From contig PKQR01000152.1 in NCBI GenBank assembly GCA_017578085.1, positions 1-5,353 of the forward strand: a stretch of DNA of 5,353 nt, read 5' to 3'. This DNA is from Bacillota bacterium. Its GTDB lineage: Bacteria > Bacillota > Limnochordia > Limnochordales > ZCTH02-B6. Of the stretch, positions 1 to 4,525 are shown in pieces (position 1 is the first letter of the stretch; each line of letters opens with the position of its first letter). A model generated the notes under the pieces. It had not been told where the DNA came from, did no database searches, and saw only the letters and a program-made list of their open reading frames with translations. Made by a program: the position numbers and the translations under genes.

Positions 1-168
1 GATCGAGTTGACCTGCGCCTGCACCGTGGCGAGACCGGCGGGCGAGCACTGCTGCGCCAGGCTGACGGCGTTGATGTTCCCGCTGATGAGCAGGACCACG
101 AGGACCGACACAATGACGGTGAGAACAAAGGGTATGGCGTCTTCCGGTTGCCGCTGCGACAAGTCCAT
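1..168 (-). CDS. N-terminal fragment of an unrecognised membrane-anchored protein (runs off the window)
   Basis: I translated the minus strand from the ATG at 168-166; 56 codons are present and the frame stays open to the left edge, so the C-terminus is missing. The N-terminus begins MDLSQRQPEDAIPF. It continues into a strongly hydrophobic stretch (residues about 12-29, rich in V, L and I), then NINAVSLAQQCSP and a Q/V-rich polar segment. This looks like a short cytoplasmic tail, one membrane segment (signal anchor or uncleaved signal) and an exported region, and the single cysteine lies just outside the membrane. A GGGGGTG ribosome binding site sits 5 nt before the ATG and supports this start; an in-frame GTG at 198 is less likely. 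The gene follows the ABC ATPase gene by 60 nt in the same direction and could be co-transcribed with it. I do not recognise the family and assign no function. Confidence 0.6.
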   Translation of the reverse strand, partial: MDLSQRQPEDAIPFVLTVIVSVLVVLLISGNINAVSLAQQCSPAGLATVQAQVNSI

Positions 169-169
169 T

Positions 170-247
170 ACAACACCCCCGTGTTCCGAACAACACACCC
201 CCGTGCTCCGAGAGGATGGCCAACTCCCTCAGCGGATGGCCAACTCC
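170..247. repeat. Two adjacent tandem duplications filling the spacer between two genes
   Basis: Positions 170-189 (ACAACACCCCCGTGTTCCGA) are repeated directly at 190-211, with a 2-nt insertion and one T-to-C change. Immediately afterwards, 211-227 is repeated at 231-247 with one mismatch; the shared core is GGATGGCCAACTCC, at 214-227 and 234-247, a 20-bp period. The second pair spans the stop codon of the ABC ATPase gene (TGA at 231-229), and the first pair holds the ribosome binding site of the next gene. The whole spacer therefore looks like the product of two short duplications. The junction also creates an 11-bp near-palindrome, TGTTCCGAACA (182-192). No intrinsic terminator is visible. 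Confidence 0.8.
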
Positions 248-1338
248 GTGTCGGGGTCGAACAGGTGCATCTTCTCCATATTAAAGACGACCTGGTGCGG
301 CTCGCCGTCCTTGGCCTTGGTGGCCGAATCCAACCGGGCGATGAAGGTGTGCTCGCCCACCGAGAAGTAGGCGTACACCTCGGCGCCCATCGGCTCCGTC
401 ACGTCCACCTTGGCCGTGATGGCCTGCTGCCGCTTCTCCTCAGGCAACAGCTGTGCGTCCTCGATGTCCTCCGGGCGGATGCCAAAGATGACCCGCTTGT
501 CGAGGTACTCGAGAATCCGCGGGTGCTTCTGCAGCTTGCTCTCGGGCACCTTGACCTTAAAGGCCTGGCAGTCGACGACCACGTCGTCGCCATCCCGGCG
601 CAGCACCGCGTTGAGGAAGTTCATGGCCGGGCTGCCGATGAAGCCGGCCACAAACACGTTGGCGGGGTTCTCGTATATCTCCAGCGGGGCGCCCACCTGC
701 TGGATGAGGCCGTCCTTCATGACCACGATGCGGTCGCCCATGGTCATGGCCTCGGTCTGGTCGTGGGTCACGTAGATGGTCGTCGTGCGGAGGCGATTGT
801 GCAGCTTGCTGAGCTCGGCCCGCATCTGCACCCGCAGCTTCGCGTCGAGGTTGGACAAGGGTTCGTCCATCAGAAACGCGGCCGGCTCCCGCACAATGGC
901 GCGTCCCACCGCCACCCGCTGCCGCTGGCCGCCCGACAGCTGCTTGGGCTTGCGGTCGAGCAGGTGCTCAATCCCCAACATGCGGGCGGCTTCCCGGACC
1001 CGCCGGTCGATCTCCTCCTTCGGGAACTTGCGAAGCTTCAAGCCGAAGGCCATGTTGTCGTAGACGTTCATGTGGGGGTAGAGGGCGTAGTTTTGGAATA
1101 CCATCGCGATGTCCCGGTCTTTCGGGGGCACGTCATTGACGAGCCGGTCACCGATGTAGATGTTGCCCTCGGTGATCTCCTCAAGGCCGGCGATCATCCG
1201 CAAGGTGGTGGACTTGCCGCACCCCGACGGCCCGACCAGGACGACGAACTCTTCGTCCTCGATGACCAGGTTGGCCTTGTTAACCGCCACGACGTTGCCG
1301 TACCGCTTGGTGACATTCTCCAGCACTACCCTTGCCAA
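229..1338 (-). CDS. ugpC: MsmX/UgpC/MalK-type ABC transporter ATP-binding protein (carbohydrate import class)
   Basis: This 369-aa protein has the usual length for the CUT1 sugar-importer ATPases. It should hydrolyse ATP on the cytoplasmic side to power uptake through a permease pair. Visible motifs are Walker A GPSGCGKST (36-44), Q-loop Q82, signature LSGGQ (134-138), Walker B FLMDEP (155-160, E159), D-loop SNLD (162-165) and H-loop H192. From about residue 235 there is a regulatory TOBE/OB region with GSPAMN and GIRPED (286-291). The start is TTG at 1338, giving MARVVLENVTKRYG, the normal family N-terminus. An AAGGAGAGGGG ribosome binding site lies at 1357-1347. The frame stays open 112 codons upstream, but that part has no family character. 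No permease or binding-protein gene is in view, as with shared ATPases such as MsmX, so the substrate cannot be told; the symbol is a family-level label. The 203-nt gap upstream shows no convincing promoter. Confidence 0.93.
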   Translation of the reverse strand: MARVVLENVTKRYGNVVAVNKANLVIEDEEFVVLVGPSGCGKSTTLRMIAGLEEITEGNIYIGDRLVNDVPPKDRDIAMVFQNYALYPHMNVYDNMAFGLKLRKFPKEEIDRRVREAARMLGIEHLLDRKPKQLSGGQRQRVAVGRAIVREPAAFLMDEPLSNLDAKLRVQMRAELSKLHNRLRTTTIYVTHDQTEAMTMGDRIVVMKDGLIQQVGAPLEIYENPANVFVAGFIGSPAMNFLNAVLRRDGDDVVVDCQAFKVKVPESKLQKHPRILEYLDKRVIFGIRPEDIEDAQLLPEEKRQQAITAKVDVTEPMGAEVYAYFSVGEHTFIARLDSATKAKDGEPHQVVFNMEKMHLFDPDTELAIR

Positions 1339-1346
1339 CGCTCTGA

Positions 1347-1357
1347 CCCCTCTCCTT
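1347..1357 (-). promoter_or_regulatory. Ribosome binding site that decides the TTG start of the ABC ATPase gene
   Basis: Read on the minus strand this is AAGGAGAGGGG. Its GAGGGG part ends 8 nt before the TTG at 1338. It picks out that rare start over the longer open frame, and the resulting N-terminus matches the family. Confidence 0.7.
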
Positions 1358-1530
1358 CGGCAGAAAAGTGCACAGCCGCCCAACGTAACCATTCGGCCTA
1401 CGGCCACCTGTGTCCTTCCGGCTGCTGTGAACTTTCCGAAGAGCGAAGCGCCGCGCCTTCCCTCGACCGACACCGCTCGCCAGGCTTCCGCCGATCGGGC
1501 CGTGATAGCCCACCGGCCAGCGAGAGCGGC

Positions 1531-1560
1531 CCGCGATACCGTCATCCGCGATACCGGTAA
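1531..1560. repeat. 15-bp tandem duplication at the 3' end of the yvlD-like gene
   Basis: CCGCGATACCG occurs at 1531-1541 and again at 1546-1556, a period of 15 bp. On the minus strand the stop codon (TGA, 1544-1542) lies between the two copies. The duplicated part thus encodes the last residues (RYRG) of the membrane protein, and the second copy forms the start of the untranslated spacer. Confidence 0.75.
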
Positions 1561-1910
1561 ATGTACCAGCGGCCCGGGTTCAACCAACTGACGAGAGCGC
1601 TCACGATGGCCAAAAGCAGCGCCGCCAACAGACCCGTGCCGAAACCGTCGATATAAAATCCGGGCACAAGCCACGCCACGAGCATCAGCATCAGAGCGTT
1701 GATGACCAGTGTAAAGAGACCTAGCGTTAGGAGATTGACCGGCAAGGTCAAGATGATGAGGATCGGACGGACGCTTACATTGACCAGCCCCAGAAGCCCC
1801 GCCGCGACGACGCCCGTCACGACGTTGTCGATCTTGACGCCCTTAAGCACCGCCGCCGCCAAAAACAGCGCCAGCGTATTGACCAGCCAGCGAAAAAGCC
1901 ACGTCGGCAA
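1542..1910 (-). CDS. YvlD/LiaZ-like small membrane protein (phage holin family 4, PF04020 type)
   Basis: This 122-aa protein is almost entirely hydrophobic, with about four membrane helices (roughly residues 5-22, 30-46, 58-82 and 90-110). The central stretch NVSVRPILIILTLPVN, followed by LLTLGLF and a conserved NAL (71-73), is typical of the PF04020 family, which includes B. subtilis YvlD and enterococcal LiaZ. The 'holin' name is historical; chromosomal members sit in envelope-stress operons and their biochemical role is not known. The start is TTG at 1910, preceded by a very strong ribosome binding site, AAAGGAGGGAGGT (1930-1918), 7 nt upstream. The C-terminal tail is basic and aromatic (WYIYRYRG) and ends in a small DNA duplication. 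It is the last gene of the five-gene operon, 21 nt after the 105-aa gene. Confidence 0.9.
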   Translation of the reverse strand: MPTWLFRWLVNTLALFLAAAVLKGVKIDNVVTGVVAAGLLGLVNVSVRPILIILTLPVNLLTLGLFTLVINALMLMLVAWLVPGFYIDGFGTGLLAALLLAIVSALVSWLNPGRWYIYRYRG

Positions 1911-1931
1911 CGGACTTACCTCCCTCCTTTC

Positions 1932-2249
1932 TCAAAGCAGGCGCACGGCTACGCTGGTGCCGCGGCCCTTGACTTCCGCCAGGGTAAAGCGCCCCTGGTC
2001 ACGCAGGCAGCGGATGGCGGTCACGGGCAGGTCGAGGCCAGCCACCAGCAGGCTTGCGGGCACGACCCGCACCCAGCGCCGCCCGCCCCGCCACCCGCTC
2101 CTCAAGCCGATCCATGCCAGCACCCGCGCCAGTATCGCGCACGCCTCCAGCGCGTCCTCCAGCACAAACAGCGGCACCGGCAACACCAGCGGCCAGCGCC
2201 ACGTATCCGGCCGCACTTGGACCACCAGGAAACTGGCCCTGGGGCTCAC
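1932..2249 (-). CDS. 105-aa conserved-looking protein, possible paralogue of the C-terminal half of the SHOCT-like protein
   Basis: The GTG start (2249) overlaps the TGA stop of the upstream gene in a GTGA junction, which suggests translational coupling. A GGAGGT site lies 9 nt upstream (2264-2259), inside the preceding gene, and supports real translation. The protein begins MSPRASFLVVQVRPD and has a P-L-V-L-P-V-P-L-F strand (residues 20-28). A hydrophobic/amphipathic helix follows (about 29-48), then a basic patch (RSGWRGGRRW), a second hydrophobic segment (63-76), and a final RFTLAEVKGRGTSVAVRLL. Its order of elements (FLxVxV strand, LPxPL strand, helix, final alternating strands) parallels residues 46-123 of the SHOCT-like protein next door. 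I therefore read it as a diverged partner of that protein rather than a new fold. It has no SHOCT-like helix pair, zinc site or PspC motif. Function is unknown. Confidence 0.72.
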   Translation of the reverse strand: MSPRASFLVVQVRPDTWRWPLVLPVPLFVLEDALEACAILARVLAWIGLRSGWRGGRRWVRVVPASLLVAGLDLPVTAIRCLRDQGRFTLAEVKGRGTSVAVRLL

Positions 2250-2617
2250 TCCACGACGACCTCCACGCGGGTCTTGCCGCCGTCTTCTTCAATGTCAATG
2301 ATCTTGCCTTCCAAGCCCTCCTCCAGGAGCCGCATGAGCTGCTCGGGTTCGATGGGCTGCTCCGAGCCGCCCACCTTGAGGGCGTCCTTGGGAATGAACC
2401 GCAGGGCCACCCAGGCCAGCTCCAAGGGCAAGTTAACGTTGACCTTCGTCTTTTCGCCGTCCACCACCCGCACCCGGAGAAACCGGTTGCGCCTGCGCGG
2501 ACCTGCGGTCCCCGCCCCCTTGCCCTGATCCAGCGCTTCCAGGAGCTTGAGGGCCTCTTCCGCCGACACCTTTCCCTCCTGGACCATGCGCAGGATCTGC
2601 AGACGCTCGTCAGTCAC
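2246..2617 (-). CDS. Small SHOCT-like domain protein of the DUF2089/DUF4097 operon
   Basis: This is a 123-aa soluble protein. Residues 4-30 (ERLQILRMVQEGKVSAEEAL plus KLLEALDQ) form the SHOCT-like helical module also found at the N-terminus of YvlB/LiaX-like proteins and the C-terminus of DUF2089. A short basic linker follows (GPRRRNR, 39-45), then a compact C-terminal domain. That domain has beta strands FLRVRVVDG and KVNVNLPLEL, a helical stretch with PEQLMRLLEEGLEGKI, and a closing strand pair ending TRVEVVVE. No signal peptide or membrane segment is visible. The GTG start at 2617 has a GGGGGG-rich ribosome binding site 7 nt upstream that overlaps the stop codon of the DUF4097 gene; the gap is 12 nt. 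It is probably an adaptor or oligomerising partner of its operon neighbours, inferred from the shared module. The biochemical role is unknown. Confidence 0.85.
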   Translation of the reverse strand: MTDERLQILRMVQEGKVSAEEALKLLEALDQGKGAGTAGPRRRNRFLRVRVVDGEKTKVNVNLPLELAWVALRFIPKDALKVGGSEQPIEPEQLMRLLEEGLEGKIIDIEEDGGKTRVEVVVE

Positions 2618-2629
2618 CGGTCGTCCCCC

Positions 2630-3805
2630 CTACTCCACGCTAATGTCGGCGTCCTGGACGACGTCATGACCGACCACGATGGATCCGTCGGCCGTGCGGG
2701 CCCGCACGGTGAAACGCAGCCGCTTCTCCGCAAAGCCCGGCGTTTCCGCCCGCAAGGTGTGCCGTCCCGCCGCCCGCTGCTCCACGCCCGGGATCATCGC
2801 CCGCACCCGCCCGTCGGCGGTTTCCAGGTCCAGGCGGTAGCCGACGTCGTCGCCGGCCGGCAGGCTGACGTGCACGCGGCCATCGCTGGTCCGCAGTTCC
2901 CATTCGACCGACGCGCCCACACCGGGACCCGCCGGGACGTACCGGGCTTCGATGGACCCGTCGGCCGTGCTGCAGCGGGCACGCTCTACAGCCCCGGAAA
3001 CGCGGATGCTGCCGTCGGCGGTCGTCGCCTCCAGCTCATCCACCTGCACGCCGTGCAGGCGAATGCTGCCGTCGGCCGTGGTCAGCCGCGCTTTGGTGAT
3101 CCGCAGGTTCCGGCAACGCACCGAACCGTCCGCCGTCTGGCACTCCAGGCGGTAGCTCAACCCCTTGGGCAGGACGACTCTTACCGATGCTTCCACGTCC
3201 CTTCGGTCGGCGGCCACCAGCCGGAAGCCGCGGTCCGTCACTTCCCAGCGGGTCGCCTCCGCCGCCAGCTTCTCCGCCAAGTCCGCGTCCTCGACGCGGA
3301 CGTGGTTGGTGATTTCCACGCGGTAGCCGGGCCCGTCGCCGGCGTCCACCCGGATGAAGCCGTCCCGGGTAACCACCGAGATTTCGGCCTCGGACAGGCC
3401 GGCCGGGAACTCACCCTCATACACCTGGTTCACGGTATGCTCGGGCCACAGGCGGAGCGCCCCGAACCAGCGGCCGACGGTCTCGGGCAGCTCGTTCAAG
3501 ACCCGCGACAAGCCCCGCTCCACGTTGACGAAAACGTCCTCCAGACCCCGGATGATGTCCTCGCCGGTGCGCTCGCCGCGGATCCGCGCCTCCTCGATGC
3601 GCTGGCGGGCGGCCTCGAGCTTCGCCTCCACCTGCTCGCGGGCCTGCTCCACCCGCTCCACTACTTCGGCCACCCGTTCGGACAAGGTCTTCTCCTTCTG
3701 CGTTTCCGGGGTGCGCGAGAGCGCCTCCAGGAGCTCGGCCGCCTCCTCGGCGGTGATCTTCCCCTCCTGCAGCATGGTAAGGATCAGCAGGCGTTCCTCT
3801 TTCAT
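2630..3805 (-). CDS. DUF4097 beta-repeat protein with N-terminal SHOCT-like module (LiaX/YvlB-like)
   Basis: This 391-aa protein has three parts. Residues 2-30 are the SHOCT-like helix pair (RLLILTMLQEGKITAEEAAE). Residues about 36-78 are a highly charged likely coiled coil, followed by an amphipathic stretch (84-120) that could touch membrane. Residues about 140-391 are a DUF4097 beta-repeat region with T-A-D-G-S-I/V turns at 224, 243, 262, 280 and 371, and TSDGRV/TADGRV variants at 306 and 329. The repeats have an 18-19 residue period in the core, as expected of a stacked beta structure. No signal peptide or membrane helix is visible. Enterococcal LiaX has this architecture and regulates the cell-envelope response to daptomycin and antimicrobial peptides; a similar role here is inferred. 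I chose ATG at 3805 because AGAGGGTG lies 6 nt upstream. A GTG at 3814, overlapping the DUF2089 stop as GTGA, has no spaced site. Confidence 0.9.
   Translation of the reverse strand: MKEERLLILTMLQEGKITAEEAAELLEALSRTPETQKEKTLSERVAEVVERVEQAREQVEAKLEAARQRIEEARIRGERTGEDIIRGLEDVFVNVERGLSRVLNELPETVGRWFGALRLWPEHTVNQVYEGEFPAGLSEAEISVVTRDGFIRVDAGDGPGYRVEITNHVRVEDADLAEKLAAEATRWEVTDRGFRLVAADRRDVEASVRVVLPKGLSYRLECQTADGSVRCRNLRITKARLTTADGSIRLHGVQVDELEATTADGSIRVSGAVERARCSTADGSIEARYVPAGPGVGASVEWELRTSDGRVHVSLPAGDDVGYRLDLETADGRVRAMIPGVEQRAAGRHTLRAETPGFAEKRLRFTVRARTADGSIVVGHDVVQDADISVE
2680..3145. repeat. Repeated coding units for the TADGS turns of the DUF4097 gene
   Basis: Near-identical stretches containing CCGTCGGCCGTG or CCGTCGGCGGT recur at about 2687, 2811, 2959, 3012 and 3069, with a variant CCGTCCGCCGTC near 3127. 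They encode the T-A-D-G-S/R motifs on the minus strand. Nucleotide identity is higher than the protein motif alone requires, which fits recent internal duplication or gene conversion. They are part of the gene, not a mobile element. Confidence 0.65.
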
Positions 3806-3810
3806 CGTGG

Positions 3811-4182
3811 TCACCCTCTCAGCATTTTGATGGCCTCAGCCGCGGTGATCTCGCCGCGGTCCAAGGCGGCCAAGATCTCGGCCCGCCGGTCGCTGGCAGA
3901 CGTATTGTCCCGCTCCACCTTATGGCCCATGGCCTCCAGCACCCCGTCCAGCCGGTTGCGCACCGTCGGGTACGAGATGCCCAGCACCCGCTCGACCTCC
4001 TTGATGTTGCCCCGGGCCAGCAGAAACACCTCGACGAACTCCTGCTGCTCCGGGGTCAGCCGGTCGAACTTGGATTGTACAAAGCGCCCCTCCACCGCGG
4101 TGCCGCAGTTGACGCACTCCAGGCGCCGCACCTCAAGGGTGTCGTTGCATACGGGACAGCGGCCGATGGTCCTGTAGGCCAT
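3811..4182 (-). CDS. DUF2089 zinc-ribbon/HTH transcriptional regulator
   Basis: This is a 123-aa protein. An N-terminal zinc ribbon is shown by CPVC (C9, C12) and CVNC (C23, C26). A helix-turn-helix region at about 41-85 contains LTPEQQEFVEVFLLARGNIK followed by EVERVLGISYPTVRNRLDGV, the sigma-70 region 4/LuxR-like pattern of the DUF2089 family (PF09862). A C-terminal SHOCT-like tail at about 99-123 includes ILAALDRGEITAAEAIKML. It most likely binds DNA and controls its own operon; the tail may bind the matching modules of the next two proteins. The frame opens at GTG 4191 and ATG 4188. AAGAAGGTG (4197-4189) is the ribosome binding site, so the ATG at 4182, 6 nt after it, is the plausible start. 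It is the first gene of the five-gene operon and 5 nt before the DUF4097 start. Confidence 0.9.
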   Translation of the reverse strand: MAYRTIGRCPVCNDTLEVRRLECVNCGTAVEGRFVQSKFDRLTPEQQEFVEVFLLARGNIKEVERVLGISYPTVRNRLDGVLEAMGHKVERDNTSASDRRAEILAALDRGEITAAEAIKMLRG

Positions 4183-4188
4183 CCGCAT

Positions 4189-4197
4189 CACCTTCTT
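4189..4197 (-). promoter_or_regulatory. Ribosome binding site deciding the DUF2089 start
   Basis: Read on the minus strand this is AAGAAGGTG. It overlaps an in-frame GTG (4191) and abuts an ATG (4188), so only the ATG at 4182 has normal spacing (6 nt). The DUF4097 gene uses a similar layout, AGAGGGTG then 6 nt then ATG. Confidence 0.65.
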
Positions 4198-4204
4198 AGG
4201 TCTT

Positions 4205-4241
4205 CTTTGCGTTTGTCAAACCGGCACTTTGAATTTGTCGA
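4205..4241 (-). promoter_or_regulatory. Candidate operator: two 15-bp direct repeats 22 bp apart
   Basis: On the minus strand, TCGACAAATTCAAAG (4241-4227) and TTGACAAACGCAAAG (4219-4205) match at 12 of 15 positions and start 22 bp apart, about two helical turns. They lie between the -10 box and the ribosome binding site. The second copy overlaps an 11-bp near-palindrome, GTTTGTCAAAC (4211-4221). An HTH regulator is encoded directly downstream, so autoregulation is a reasonable guess; nothing in the sequence proves binding. Confidence 0.4.
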
Positions 4242-4253
4242 TATCTTGGCTTA

Positions 4254-4282
4254 ATCTTACGGGGAAAATACAAGGCTGTCAA
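4254..4282 (-). promoter_or_regulatory. Sigma-A type promoter of the DUF2089-DUF4097 operon
   Basis: A perfect TTGACA -35 box (4282-4277), a 17-nt spacer and a TAAGAT -10 box (4259-4254; 4 of 6 to consensus) point toward the DUF2089 gene. The expected start of transcription is near 4247, giving a leader of about 65 nt. It sits in the most AT-rich stretch of the window. A second TTGACA (4219-4214) lies too close to the ribosome binding site to serve as a useful -35 box. Confidence 0.68.
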
Positions 4283-4339
4283 CGGATCCCTTTCACTTTT
4301 TCACAGGACCGGAACCACATGTCGCGGAAGGGTCCCCCG

Positions 4340-4481
4340 TGGCAGAGACGCCACCGATGCAGAGACCGGGCCCCTGCAGAGACGGAACCGACACACGCGG
4401 GGACGTTGCAGGACGGACGTTGCAGGACGGACGTTGCAGGGCGGTGACGTCGCGGGCGGGGACGTGGCAGAGATGGAACCG
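4340..4481. repeat. Decaying G-rich tandem repeat array with a perfect 14-bp core
   Basis: The core is GGACGTTGCAGGAC at 4401-4414 and 4415-4428, with a one-base variant at 4429-4442. Related units flank it: TGGCAGAGACG (4340), TGCAGAGACCG (4358), TGCAGAGACGG (4375), TGCAGGGCGGTGACG (4435), TCGCGGGCGGGGACG (4450) and TGGCAGAGATGG (4465). Unit spacing is mostly 14-18 bp, with one poorly preserved unit near 4391. The array lies wholly between uvrC and the promoter of the next operon. It has no unique spacers, so it is a minisatellite-like array and not CRISPR. Confidence 0.75.
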
Positions 4482-4525
4482 TCGCCGAGACAGGCCCGTC
4501 GTGGGAAAACGAGTAAGGGGTGTCT

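Larger units (their letters stand above)
4183..4525. other. 343-nt non-coding region between uvrC and the DUF2089 operon
   Basis: Going in the direction of transcription, the uvrC-proximal part (about 4525-4335) is G/C-rich and holds a degenerate tandem repeat array. The part nearer the DUF2089 gene (about 4320-4190) is clearly AT-rich against the rest of the window and holds the promoter, a candidate operator and the ribosome binding site. I see no intrinsic terminator after uvrC: the only small hairpin, GTGGC/GCCAC at 4339-4354, has no T-tract. Open frames here on the plus strand are repeat-encoded (Arg/Thr/Gly-rich) and look non-coding. Confidence 0.75.

Noticed and set aside
182..192. TGTTCCGAACA near-palindrome as an operator
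   Set aside because: It arises at the junction of the tandem duplication and has only 5-bp arms; nothing else supports a binding site.
1497..1532. Intrinsic terminator after the yvlD-like gene (GGGCCG/CGGCCC inverted repeat)
   Set aside because: The arms are 6 bp around a 24-nt loop and no T-tract follows, so it is weak as a terminator and may be chance in GC-rich DNA.
148..1560. A 470-codon plus-strand open frame
   Set aside because: It is antisense to the ABC ATPase gene, whose Walker, signature and H-loop motifs are intact. The plus-strand translation is histidine/valine/leucine-rich shadow sequence.
1339..1674. An N-terminal extension of 112 codons to the ABC ATPase, overlapping the yvlD-like gene
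   Set aside because: The extra sequence is Arg/Ala-rich without family similarity and overlaps a real gene. A ribosome binding site and the normal family N-terminus mark the TTG at 1338 as the start.
2054..4177. A 707-codon plus-strand open frame
   Set aside because: It lies antisense to four well-supported genes. Its translation is rich in H, R, P, G and L with no domain pattern, as expected of the opposite strand of high-GC coding DNA.
4340..4481. CRISPR array
   Set aside because: Units are only 14-18 bp, directly adjacent and degenerate, with no unique spacers of 25-40 bp and no cas genes.
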